From Pseudomonadota bacterium (GTDB taxonomy: Bacteria > Pseudomonadota > Gammaproteobacteria > Steroidobacterales > Steroidobacteraceae): a DNA stretch of 64,000 nt. The stretch is from positions 668,487 to 732,486 of the forward strand of contig JAFEFN010000014.1 of assembly GCA_018240525.1 (NCBI GenBank), given 5' to 3'. This document shows positions 26,374-34,338 of this stretch, one piece after another; the first letter of the stretch is position 1, and the number at the start of each line of letters is the position of its first letter. The notes beneath the pieces were generated by a model. It ran no database searches. It saw only the letters and a list, made by a program, of their open reading frames with translations, and had not been told where the DNA came from. A program made the position numbers and the translations under genes.

Positions 26374-27146
26374 GCGCACGCCTCCCAGGCGCGCAGGAAC
26401 TGCGCGAAGTGCGGCTGCGGCTGTGCGGCGAGCCAGCCCTTCACGCGGGCGAGCTCCTCGGCGTGCTGCTCGCGCGCGAGCTCCCCGCGCAGGAGCGCGA
26501 AGCGCAGCCAGATGAGCCAGGTGTTGAGCACGTCGGTCTCGCAATAGGCGCGGATGGCGGCGACCTCGCCGGCCTGGAAGGCATCCCACACCTGGCTGCC
26601 GTCGAAGCCGAGCTTGCCCGGGAAGCCGAGCAGGGTCGCCATGTTGGCGAGCGAGACGCGCCCGCGCCCGGAATACCCGGAGAGCACGTCCATGAGGTCG
26701 GTGTGCCGCCAGTGGTAGCGGCTCAGGTAGTTGTTGTAGCGGAACGCGGCATCCCCGGCGCCGGTCTCCCAGAAGCGCGGCGCGCTCACCCCGTGCAGCA
26801 GCGCGCGGTAGTTGAGCACCGGCAGGTCGAAGCCCGAGCCGTTCCAGGACACCAGGTCCGGGGAGTACTTCTCGATGCCGTCGAAGAAGCGCTGCACGAG
26901 CTCCGCCTCCCCGGTGCCCACATCCCCCAGGCTCCATACCTTCAGGCCCTCGCGCGAGCGCAGCACGCAGGAGATGGCGACGACGCGCTGCTGCTCGAGC
27001 GGCAGGAAGTCGGTACCGGTCCCCTGGCGGCGCAGCGCGAACATGGCGCGCGCGACCTGGGCGTCCTCGATGCCGGAGAAGTCGTGCAGGCGGCGCGCCA
27101 GGGCCACGTCCGGCACGGTCTCGATGTCGAAGACGAGCGTGTTCAC
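26370..27146 (-). CDS. Predicted 3'-5' exonuclease, PolB exonuclease-like
   Basis: A 258-residue DEDD-family nuclease related to the proofreading domain of family B DNA polymerases (DNA_pol_B_exo2 type). The first acidic motif is FDIETVPD (residues about 6-13), the second is in DLVSWNGSGFDLPVLNYRAL, and the third is the terminal AIRAYCETDVLNTWLIWLR. The insert with FRYNNYLSRYHWRHTDLMDVLSGYSGRGRVSLANMATLLGFPGK is typical of the stand-alone bacterial family, whose role is not established. It is embedded in the pdxJ-acpS-rlmD string with 4-bp overlaps on both sides. Confidence 0.88.
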   Translation of the reverse strand: MNTLVFDIETVPDVALARRLHDFSGIEDAQVARAMFALRRQGTGTDFLPLEQQRVVAISCVLRSREGLKVWSLGDVGTGEAELVQRFFDGIEKYSPDLVSWNGSGFDLPVLNYRALLHGVSAPRFWETGAGDAAFRYNNYLSRYHWRHTDLMDVLSGYSGRGRVSLANMATLLGFPGKLGFDGSQVWDAFQAGEVAAIRAYCETDVLNTWLIWLRFALLRGELAREQHAEELARVKGWLAAQPQPHFAQFLRAWEACA

Positions 27147-27526
27147 ATCGCCCTCATGAGCACCGCGACCGCGACCACGAGCCCGCTCTCGTCGGTGAGC
27201 GTCACGTGCCCCTCGCCGATGCCCAGCCCCTGGCGCACCCGGTCGCCGCGCTCGGAGAAGACCACCTCGGGCTTGCCCCAGGCGTTCTGCACCACGCCCA
27301 CGTCGCGGATCCAGATGCCGTGCGCGAAGCCGGTGCCCATCGCCTTGACGATGGCCTCCTTGGCCGCGAAGCGCATGGCGAGGAAGCGCTCCTTGCGCTG
27401 CGTGCGCTGCATCTGCGCCGCCTCCGCCGGCAGCAGCAGGTGCTCGACGAAGCGGTCGCCGAAGCGCTCCAGCGTGCGCTTGATGCGCCGTGCCTCGAGC
27501 ACGTCCACCCCGATGCCGTAGATCAA
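27143..27526 (-). CDS. acpS: Holo-[acyl-carrier-protein] synthase
   Basis: AcpS transfers phosphopantetheine from CoA to apo acyl carrier protein. The 127-residue protein has the family's first motif IYGIGVDVLEARRI and the second, FAAKEAIVKAMG (with the Lys and Glu that position the substrate). A TTG at 27526 that overlaps the pdxJ stop (TTGA) is the only start that gives the right N-terminus. The downstream end overlaps the exonuclease gene by 4 bp (ATGA). The pair pdxJ-acpS is conserved in gammaproteobacteria. Confidence 0.94.
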   Translation of the reverse strand: MIYGIGVDVLEARRIKRTLERFGDRFVEHLLLPAEAAQMQRTQRKERFLAMRFAAKEAIVKAMGTGFAHGIWIRDVGVVQNAWGKPEVVFSERGDRVRQGLGIGEGHVTLTDESGLVVAVAVLMRAM

Positions 27527-28251
27527 GCGCGCGCCGCCTGCATCAGCGCCTTCATCTCGCGCACCGCCCGGGTGAGGCCGACGAACAGGGCGTGCCCGAT
27601 GAGCGCGTGCCCGATGTTGAGCTCGACGATCTCGGGGATGGCCGCCACGGCGGTGACGTTCTGGTAGTTCAGGCCGTGGCCGGCGTTGACCGCGAGCCCG
27701 AGCGCGGCGCCGCGGCGCGCGCACTCGGTGAGGCGCGCGAGCTCCCGGGCCTGCTCGGCGCCGCGCGCGTGCGCGTAGGCGCCGGTGTGCAGCTCGATCG
27801 CCGGCGCGCCGGCGGCGGCGGCGGCCTCGACCTGGCGCAGGTCCGGGTCGATGAACAGCGAGCTGCGGATGCCGGCGGCGCTCATGCGCGCCACCGCGGC
27901 GGCGATGCGGGTGCCCAGGCCCACCGCATCGAGGCCCCCCTCGGTGGTCAGCTCGGCACGGCGCTCGGGCACGAAGCACACGTCGGCGGGCCTGGCCTGC
28001 AGCGCGACGCCGATCATCTCCTCGGTGACCGCCATCTCCAGGTTCATGTGGGTCTTCAGCAGCGGGCGCAGCCGCGCCACGTCCGCGTCCTGGATGTGGC
28101 GCCGGTCCTCGCGCAGGTGCAGCGTGATGCTGTCGGCGCCGGCTTCCTCGGCCATGAGCGCCGCGCGGACCGGGTCGGGATGCTCCCCGCCGCGCGCCTG
28201 GCGCAGCGTGGCCACGTGGTCGATGTTCACCCCGAGGGCGAGCGGCTTCAT
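27523..28251 (-). CDS. pdxJ: Pyridoxine 5'-phosphate synthase
   Basis: PdxJ condenses 1-deoxyxylulose 5-phosphate with 1-amino-3-hydroxyacetone 3-phosphate to give pyridoxine 5'-phosphate. The 242-residue TIM-barrel protein opens with LGVNIDHVATLRQARGG, continues with ITLHLREDRRHIQD and shows the family's HTGAYA and VNAGHGLNYQN motifs. The length is normal. Start and stop overlap the neighbouring recO and acpS genes by 4 bp each, so translation is probably coupled through the whole recO-pdxJ-acpS segment. Confidence 0.96.
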   Translation of the reverse strand: MKPLALGVNIDHVATLRQARGGEHPDPVRAALMAEEAGADSITLHLREDRRHIQDADVARLRPLLKTHMNLEMAVTEEMIGVALQARPADVCFVPERRAELTTEGGLDAVGLGTRIAAAVARMSAAGIRSSLFIDPDLRQVEAAAAAGAPAIELHTGAYAHARGAEQARELARLTECARRGAALGLAVNAGHGLNYQNVTAVAAIPEIVELNIGHALIGHALFVGLTRAVREMKALMQAARA

Positions 28252-28979
28252 GGCGAGATCCCCCGCCGCACCAGCGCGCGCGCCACCACGCGCGTGACCA
28301 GCGGGCGGCCCTCGAGGCAGGCGTCCAGGGCGGCCTTGAGCAGCAGCCGCGCATCCTCGAGCGCGCGCGGGCCGGCGAGGTCCTCCGCCTCGAGCGCGAG
28401 CAGCGAGCGGCCGGCGAGGGCCCCGGGCGCCCCGGCGGCGGCGGGCACCAGCCCCTGGGCGGTGCGGAACAGGTAGAAGCGCTCCGGGTCCACCGCCTCC
28501 CCGCTCCCGGCCTCGGCGCTGAGCGCGAGCCCGTACCCCAGCGCCTCCAGCAGGCGCTTCTCGAACAGGCGCAGCGCCGGCTCGAGCCCCGCCTCCTGGC
28601 GCAGCCCGGTGAGGGCCTGGTGGTAGTGGTCGAAGAGCTGCGGCAGCGGGTCGTGGCGGGTGGTGAGCTTCAGCAGCAGCTCATTCAGGTAGAAGGCCGG
28701 CAGCAGGCACGCCGCGGGCAGCGGCACGCCGGCGGCCTCGGCCCGCTCCGCGCCGGTGAGCGCCGGGGCCTCCCCGCGCCCGGACCAGGACAACAGCAGC
28801 ATCTGGAACGGCTGCAGCAGCGGGGCGAGCTTCGCGGCCGGCCCGCGCACCCCGCGGGCGAAGAGCGTCAGCCGGCCGTGCTCGCGGGTGAACACCTCCA
28901 GGATGCGGCTGGTGTCGCGCCACGGGCGGTGGTGCAGCAGGTAACCGGGGGTCAGCTCGATGCGGCGCGGGCCACTCAT
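28248..28979 (-). CDS. recO: DNA repair protein RecO
   Basis: A 243-residue protein of recombination mediator pathway RecFOR, which loads RecA on gapped DNA. The N-terminal OB-fold shows GYLLHHRPWRDTSRILEVFTREHGRLTLFARGVRG, the classic RecO opening, and the helical C-terminal half follows (LFEKRLLEALGYGLAL). No cysteine zinc cluster is obvious, in line with gammaproteobacterial RecO. The ATG at 28979 overlaps the era stop as ATGA, preferred over an upstream in-frame ATG at 29042 inside era. Confidence 0.95.
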   Translation of the reverse strand: MSGPRRIELTPGYLLHHRPWRDTSRILEVFTREHGRLTLFARGVRGPAAKLAPLLQPFQMLLLSWSGRGEAPALTGAERAEAAGVPLPAACLLPAFYLNELLLKLTTRHDPLPQLFDHYHQALTGLRQEAGLEPALRLFEKRLLEALGYGLALSAEAGSGEAVDPERFYLFRTAQGLVPAAAGAPGALAGRSLLALEAEDLAGPRALEDARLLLKAALDACLEGRPLVTRVVARALVRRGISP

Positions 28980-29878
28980 TCCAGGCCAAGTTCCTTCAGG
29001 GCACGGGCGTTGTCGGCCCAGTTCTCGCGCACCTTCACCCACAGGGTGAGGTGCAGGCGCCGCCCCAGTATCTCATTGAGCGTGAGGCGTGCCGAGCGCC
29101 CGACGCGCTTGAGGCGCTCCCCCTTGGCACCGATGACGATCGGCTTCTGCCCCTCGCGGTCGACCCAGATGCAGGCGTCGACCTTGAGCTGCCCGTCCTC
29201 CTCGGCGAGGCGCTCGACCTCGACCGCGATGCCGTAGGGCACCTCCTGGTTCAGCTCCAGGGTGAGCTTCTCGCGGATCATCTCGGCGATGCGGAACTTC
29301 GCGTCGCGGTCGGTGACCTCGCCATCGGGGAACAGCAGCGGCGAGAGCGGCAGCTGCGCGCCGATGGTGCGGCGCAGGTCCGCGATGTTGTCCTGCTTGA
29401 GCGCCGAGACCGGCACGAGGGCGCGGAAGTCGTGGCGCGCGGCGAGCTCGGCCAGGAAGGGCAGCACCTTCTCGCGCGGGCGCACCAGGTCGATCTTGTT
29501 GACCGCCACGACCGTGGGGCGCTGCGCGCGCACGATGCGCTCGAGCACCAGCGCGTCCTCGTCGAACCAGCGCGGCGCCTCCACCACGAACACCACCACG
29601 TCCGCATCCTGGAGCGCCGCGGCGGCGGTGCGGTTCATCGCCTTGTTCAGCGCCCGGGAGGCCTCGCGGTGCAGCCCCGGGGTGTCGACGAAGGCGATCT
29701 GCATCGCCGCATCGGTGTAGATGCCGAGGATGCGGTGGCGCGTGGTCTGCGGGCGCGGCGTGACGATCGACAGGCGCTGCCCCGTGAGGGCGTTCAGCAG
29801 CGTCGACTTGCCGACGTTCGGCCGCCCGACCAGGGCGGCAAAGCCTGCGCGAAACGCGGTGGGGTCGGGGCTGCTCAG
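28976..29878 (-). CDS. era: GTPase Era, apparently with a CTG start
   Basis: Era is an essential GTPase that binds the 3' end of 16S rRNA during 30S subunit maturation. The G1 motif GRPNVGKST, G2 TT, G3 DTPG, G4 NKID and the C-terminal KH domain (LNQEVPYGIAVEVE, IGAKGERLKRVGRSAR) are all present. No ATG, GTG or TTG exists in this frame between an upstream stop and the P-loop; the first ATG (29704) would delete the P-loop. CTG at 29878 gives a 300-residue protein, close to the 301 of E. coli, starting 20 bp after the rnc stop. The start codon is therefore inferred from length, and a sequence error is the alternative. Confidence 0.9.
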   Translation of the reverse strand: MSSPDPTAFRAGFAALVGRPNVGKSTLLNALTGQRLSIVTPRPQTTRHRILGIYTDAAMQIAFVDTPGLHREASRALNKAMNRTAAAALQDADVVVFVVEAPRWFDEDALVLERIVRAQRPTVVAVNKIDLVRPREKVLPFLAELAARHDFRALVPVSALKQDNIADLRRTIGAQLPLSPLLFPDGEVTDRDAKFRIAEMIREKLTLELNQEVPYGIAVEVERLAEEDGQLKVDACIWVDREGQKPIVIGAKGERLKRVGRSARLTLNEILGRRLHLTLWVKVRENWADNARALKELGLE

Positions 29879-29898
29879 GCAGGTGCGTCCGGGTGAGG

Positions 29899-30582
29899 TT
29901 AGGGCTCGATGCGGGCGAGCATGCGCTCGGCGGCCTCCTGCTCGGCACGCCGCCGGCTCGAACCCTCGCCCTCGGTGGTGAGTTTAAGCTCTGCGACCGC
30001 ACAACTCACCCGGAAGCTTTGGGCGTGGTCCTCGCCCTGCACCGCGAGGACCGCGTACGCGGGCAGCCTCAGGCCGCGCGCCTGCAGGTGCTCCTGCAGG
30101 CGCGTCTTGGCATCCTTGAGCGTTTGCGCCTCGGGCAGCTGCGCGAGGCGCCCGGCGAACAGGCGCGCCACCACGGGGCGCACCGCCTCCAGGCCCTGGT
30201 CGAGGTAGATCGCCCCGCAGACCGCCTCCAGCCCGTCGGCGAGGATGGACTGGCGGCGGAAGCCGCCGGTCTTGAGCTCCCCGGCCCCGAGCTGCAGCGC
30301 CTCGCCGAGGCCGATGGCGAGGGCGATCTCGGCCAGCGGCTCGGCGCTCACCAGCCGGGCGCGCAGCCGGCTCAAGTCCCCCTCGTCGGCCTCGGGGTAG
30401 GCGGAGTAGAGGGCCTGGGCGATGAGCAGGTTGAGGACCGCATCGCCGAGGAATTCCAGGCGTTCGTTGTTGGGGCCGGTGGCGCTGCGGTGGGTGAGCG
30501 CGGCGCGGAACAGCGCCGGGTCGCGCGCCTCGTAGGACAGTTGCTCGCGCAGCCAGCGCGCCGGCCACTGCGCCTCGGTCAT
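29899..30582 (-). CDS. rnc: Ribonuclease III
   Basis: A double-stranded-RNA endonuclease that processes the 30S rRNA precursor and many mRNAs. The 227-residue protein has the signature NNERLEFLGDAVL, the second catalytic cluster (AIYLDQG and the Glu/Asp before it) and a C-terminal double-stranded RNA-binding domain (DAKTRLQEHLQARGLRLPAY...SRRRAEQEAAERML). The order lepB-DUF4845-rnc-era is conserved. In E. coli RNase III cuts its own leader; the 36 bp upstream here are too short to judge that. Confidence 0.97.
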   Translation of the reverse strand: MTEAQWPARWLREQLSYEARDPALFRAALTHRSATGPNNERLEFLGDAVLNLLIAQALYSAYPEADEGDLSRLRARLVSAEPLAEIALAIGLGEALQLGAGELKTGGFRRQSILADGLEAVCGAIYLDQGLEAVRPVVARLFAGRLAQLPEAQTLKDAKTRLQEHLQARGLRLPAYAVLAVQGEDHAQSFRVSCAVAELKLTTEGEGSSRRRAEQEAAERMLARIEP

Positions 30583-30618
30583 GCCCGCCGCACGGGCCGG
30601 CAGCGGGCGCAGGCGGTG

Positions 30619-30993
30619 CTAGTCACCGCCGCCCATCTTGACGACCTTGTCGAAGTTCACGTGGATGGAGATGTTGTCGAACAGCGGGGCCTCGTCGTCG
30701 TAGTTGGCCTCGACCACCCACCCCGACCCGTCCTTGGTGATCTTGAAGTCCTTCACGGCCGGGTAGTCGACCATGTCGATCTCGAAGTGCCGGTCGATCG
30801 CGGTGCGGATGCCCTGGGGGTTGGCGCCGCCGCTGGTCTTGAGCTCCCCGCCCGCCTGGTCCATGGCGCGCACCACCTTCATGTAGTTCAGGTACATGGG
30901 GGCCATGCGCATGCCGATGTAGCCGACGATCGCGAACGGGGTCAGCAGGATCAGCCAGCCCAGCGCGGTGACACCCAGTTGCTTGTTACGCAT
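30619..30993 (-). CDS. DUF4845 membrane-anchored protein
   Basis: A 124-residue protein with one N-terminal membrane helix (ALGWLILLTPFAIVGYIGMRM, about 11-31) and a small periplasmic domain (MDQAGGELKTSGGANPQGIRTAIDRHFEIDMVDYPAVKDFKITKDGSG). This is the DUF4845 family, found in gammaproteobacteria nearly always between lepB and rnc, as here. Function unknown. Confidence 0.88.
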   Translation of the reverse strand: MRNKQLGVTALGWLILLTPFAIVGYIGMRMAPMYLNYMKVVRAMDQAGGELKTSGGANPQGIRTAIDRHFEIDMVDYPAVKDFKITKDGSGWVVEANYDDEAPLFDNISIHVNFDKVVKMGGGD

Positions 30994-31069
30994 CGCGAAA
31001 ACCCCAGGCAGCGTGGTTACGCCGGTACGCCACCCTTACTTAATGCGTGCCCCCAGGCGTTGAGCCCCG

Positions 31070-32161
31070 TCACGGAATGGGCTTCCCGATGCGCTTCCAC
31101 AGGGGCCCGCCGGTGCGACCGAGGTCCCAGTTGAACCAGATCCGGGTCGCCTTCCCCACCAGGTTGGCCTCCGGGACGAACCCCCAGGAGCGCCCGTCGT
31201 CGCTGTTGTCCCGGTTGTCCCCCATCATCAGATAGTACCCCTGCGGCACGACCCCGTCATACGGGGGGACGCGCATGCTCCCCGGGGCGTCCTCCTCGCC
31301 GCACACGTAGCCGCGGACCGCGCGGCGGTTGCACCCCGGCAGCACCGGGGCGCGGTCGATGCCGACCGGGCAGAACATGGCCTCGTGCTGGTGCTCGCCG
31401 AGGCGCTCGTGGGCGATCGAGAAGTTCACGTAGCACCCGTCGCTGAAGCGCTCCCGGGCGAGCCTGGAGTCGAGCGGCTGGCCGTTGATGTAGACGTGGT
31501 TGTCGCGCACCTCGACGTGGTCCCCGGGCAGGCCGATCAGGCGCTTGATGAAGTTGGTGGCTGGGTCGACCGGCCAGCGGAACACCACGACGTCGCCGCG
31601 CTGGGGTTCGCCCACCTGCACGATCTTCTTGTTGATCACCGGCAGGCGCAGCCCGTAGGCGTACTTGTTGACGACGATGAAGTCCCCGTCCAGCAGCGTC
31701 GGCATCATCGAGTCGGAGGGGATGCGGAAGGGCTCGAACACGAAGCAGCGCAGCACCAGCACCACCAGCGCCACCGGGAAGAAGCTGCGCGCGTAGTCGA
31801 CCGTGCCCGGCTCGGGCACCTGGGCCGGATCGCGGCCCGCGGCGCGCGCGGCCGCGATCCGGCGCGGGCGCAGCCACCAGGCATCCAGGGCCCAGACGAT
31901 GCCGGTGAGCACCGTGATGCCGAGCAGCACGGCGGAGAAGTCGAGCCGCTCGGCCAGCAGCAGCCGCAGCACCGCGGCGATGATCAGCACCGGCAGCACG
32001 GTGTAGAGCAGCGTCATCAGCGTGCCGTCGCGCACCACCTGCGGACCTGAGTCCAGCGCGCGGCGCGGCCGCAGGAACCAGTCGTCCACGATGCACACGA
32101 GGGTCACCGGCAGGGCGAGCCAGGACAGGGCGACGATGAGGGGCATCAGGGTCTGTAGCAT
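31070..32161 (-). CDS. lepB: Signal peptidase I
   Basis: LepB cleaves signal peptides of exported proteins at the periplasmic face of the inner membrane. The catalytic Ser151 (IPSDSMMPTL) and the general-base Lys206 (FIKRLIG) are intact, as is the C-terminal GDNRDNSDDGRSWGFV box. The 363-residue protein has an unusually large N-terminal region with about four predicted membrane helices (near residues 5-25, 50-70, 75-95 and 125-142), where E. coli LepB has two. The gene starts 9 bp after lepA. The region 30994-31069 between it and the DUF4845 gene contains no other gene. Confidence 0.95.
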   Translation of the reverse strand: MLQTLMPLIVALSWLALPVTLVCIVDDWFLRPRRALDSGPQVVRDGTLMTLLYTVLPVLIIAAVLRLLLAERLDFSAVLLGITVLTGIVWALDAWWLRPRRIAAARAAGRDPAQVPEPGTVDYARSFFPVALVVLVLRCFVFEPFRIPSDSMMPTLLDGDFIVVNKYAYGLRLPVINKKIVQVGEPQRGDVVVFRWPVDPATNFIKRLIGLPGDHVEVRDNHVYINGQPLDSRLARERFSDGCYVNFSIAHERLGEHQHEAMFCPVGIDRAPVLPGCNRRAVRGYVCGEEDAPGSMRVPPYDGVVPQGYYLMMGDNRDNSDDGRSWGFVPEANLVGKATRIWFNWDLGRTGGPLWKRIGKPIP

Positions 32162-32170
32162 GGAGGCTCT

Positions 32171-33970
32171 CTACTTGTTGCGGCCGATCTGCAGCACGGC
32201 GAGGAAGGCTTCCTGCGGGATCTCCACGGAGCCGACCTGCTTCATGCGCTTCTTGCCTTCCTTCTGCTTCTCGAGCAGCTTCTTCTTGCGGGTGATGTCC
32301 CCGCCGTAGCACTTGGCGAGCACGTTCTTGCGCATCGCCTTGACGGTGGCGCGCGCGATCACGGAGCTGCCGATGGCCGCCTGCACGGCCACGTCGAACA
32401 TCTGCCGCGGGATCAGCTCCTGCATCTTGTCCACCAGCTCGCGGCCGCGCTGGTAGGCCGAGTCGCGGTGCACGATGATCGAGAGGGCATCGACCGGCTC
32501 GGCGTTGATGAGGATGTCGAGCTTGACCAGGGGGCCGGCGGCGAAGTGGCTGAACTCGTAGTCGAACGAGGCGTAGCCGCGGCTGGAGGACTTCAGGCGG
32601 TCGAAGAAGTCGAGCACGACCTCGGCCAGCGGCAGCTCGTACTGCAGCGACACCTGCGAGGCCAGGTACAGCATCTTCTTCTGCGTGCCGCGCTTGTCGT
32701 TGCACAGCTTGAGCACCGCGCCCACGTAGTCCGGCGGGACCAGGATGTTGGCCGTGATGATCGGCTCGCGCAGCTCCTCGATCTGGTTCATCGGCGGGAG
32801 CTTGGCCGGGTTGTCGACGTAGGCGAGCGTGCCATCCTCCTTGAGGATCTCGTACACCACGGTCGGGGCGCTGGTCACCAGGGTGAGCTCGTACTCGCGC
32901 TCGAGGCGCTCCTGCACGATGTCCATGTGCAGCAGTCCCAGGTAGCCGCAGCGGAAGCCGAACCCTAGGGCGGTGGAGACCTCCGGCTCGTAGTGCAGCG
33001 CCGAGTCGTTCAGGCGCAGCTTGGCGAGCGCATCGCGCAGCTTCTCGTAGTCGTCCGTGGTGGTCGGGAAGAGGCCCGCGAAGACCCGCGGCTGGATCTG
33101 CTTGAACCCCGCGAGCGGTGCCTCGGCCGGGTTGTTCTCGAGCGTGATGGTGTCCCCGACCGGGGCGCCGTCGATCTCCTTGATGCCCGCGACGACGAAG
33201 CCCACGTCCCCGGCGGCGAGCTCCTGCTCGACGATCGCCTTGGGGGTGAAGCGACCGAGGCGGTCGATCTGGTGGCTGCGCCCGGTGGAGACCACGCGCA
33301 TCTTGTCCCCGGTGCGCAGCGTGCCGTTCACCACGCGCACCAGCGAGACCACGCCGACGTAGTTGTCGAACCATGAGTCGATGATCAGCGCCTGCACCGC
33401 CGCCTGCGCATCGCCCTTGGGCGGGGGGATCTTGCGGATCAGCGCCTCCATGAGCTCGGGCACGTTCTCGCCGGTCTTGGCGCTGACCCGCACCGCATCG
33501 GTGGCGTCGATGCCGATGATCTCCTCGATCTCCTTCTCCACCCGGTCGGCATCGGCCGAGGGCAGGTCGATCTTGTTGATGACCGGCAGCACCTCCAGGC
33601 CCTGCTCGATGGCCGTGTAGCAGTTGGCGACGCTCTGCGCCTCGACGCCCTGGGAGGCATCCACCACCAGCAGCGCCCCGTCGCAGGCGGCCAGCGAGCG
33701 GCTGACCTCGTAGGAGAAGTCCACGTGCCCGGGGGTGTCGATCATGTTCAGCTGGTAGCGCTGCCCGTCCCGCGGGCTCTGGTAGTAGAGCGTGACGCTC
33801 TGCGCCTTGATGGTGATGCCGCGCTCGCGCTCGAGCGCCATGGAATCGAGCACCTGGGACTGCATCTCGCGCTCGGCCAGGCCCCCGCACAGCTGGATCA
33901 GGCGGTCCGCGAGGGTCGATTTGCCGTGGTCGACGTGGGCGATGATCGAGAAATTACGTATATGCCGCAT
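32171..33970 (-). CDS. lepA: Elongation factor 4 (LepA)
   Basis: A ribosomal GTPase of 599 residues that acts on stalled or translocating ribosomes and in 30S biogenesis. The G1 motif AHVDHGKST, the G3 DTPGHVDF and the G4 NKID are present, followed by domains II, III, V and the unique LepA C-terminal domain with KKRMKQVGSVEIPQEAFLAVL. The length matches E. coli LepA (599). It stands upstream of lepB, the conserved arrangement. Confidence 0.97.
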   Translation of the reverse strand: MRHIRNFSIIAHVDHGKSTLADRLIQLCGGLAEREMQSQVLDSMALERERGITIKAQSVTLYYQSPRDGQRYQLNMIDTPGHVDFSYEVSRSLAACDGALLVVDASQGVEAQSVANCYTAIEQGLEVLPVINKIDLPSADADRVEKEIEEIIGIDATDAVRVSAKTGENVPELMEALIRKIPPPKGDAQAAVQALIIDSWFDNYVGVVSLVRVVNGTLRTGDKMRVVSTGRSHQIDRLGRFTPKAIVEQELAAGDVGFVVAGIKEIDGAPVGDTITLENNPAEAPLAGFKQIQPRVFAGLFPTTTDDYEKLRDALAKLRLNDSALHYEPEVSTALGFGFRCGYLGLLHMDIVQERLEREYELTLVTSAPTVVYEILKEDGTLAYVDNPAKLPPMNQIEELREPIITANILVPPDYVGAVLKLCNDKRGTQKKMLYLASQVSLQYELPLAEVVLDFFDRLKSSSRGYASFDYEFSHFAAGPLVKLDILINAEPVDALSIIVHRDSAYQRGRELVDKMQELIPRQMFDVAVQAAIGSSVIARATVKAMRKNVLAKCYGGDITRKKKLLEKQKEGKKRMKQVGSVEIPQEAFLAVLQIGRNK

Positions 33971-34051
33971 GAAGCCCTAGGAAACGCAAAGGGGCGAAGG
34001 CCGCGCCAGGGGGTCAACGGCGGGGCGGATTATAGGGAAGTTTGGGGGGAT

Positions 34052-34333
34052 TTAGGCCGGATCCGCGGGGAACCGCGTCCCACGTGCGGCAGCCCCCAGC
34101 AGGCGCTCGAGTTCCTCCCGGTCCAGCCGGTGCCGGCAGACCACCGACCCGTCCAGGAGCAGCACCGGTACCTCGTACCCGTGGCGGCGCTGCAGCACCG
34201 GGTCCGCGTCGACGTCGACCAGCTCGAGGGGGGGCAGATCGAGCACCCGCCCGAGGCGGGTGAGCTCGGCGAGCATCTCCTCGCACAGCCCGCATTCCTC
34301 GCGCTGCACGAGCCTCAGGCGGCCGGGGGCCAT
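34052..34333 (-). CDS. Glutaredoxin-like (DUF836-type) protein
   Basis: A 93-residue thioredoxin-fold protein with an N-terminal redox-type motif C14-GLC-17 (QREECGLCEEM), followed by a helix, PPLELVDVDADPVLQRRHGYEVPVLLLDGSVV, in which the cis-proline of the fold is the Pro of VPVLLL. This is the glutaredoxin-like DUF836 pattern seen between rseB and lepA in several gammaproteobacteria. It begins only 5 bp after the rseB stop. A thiol-disulfide role is inferred; partner unknown. Confidence 0.82.
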   Translation of the reverse strand: MAPGRLRLVQREECGLCEEMLAELTRLGRVLDLPPLELVDVDADPVLQRRHGYEVPVLLLDGSVVCRHRLDREELERLLGAAARGTRFPADPA

Positions 34334-34338
34334 GGGCC

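Noticed and set aside
26373..26937. Longer rlmD start inside the exonuclease gene
   Set aside because: The upstream extension has the composition of a shadow frame and no homology, and the TTGA overlap is consistent with neighbouring junctions.
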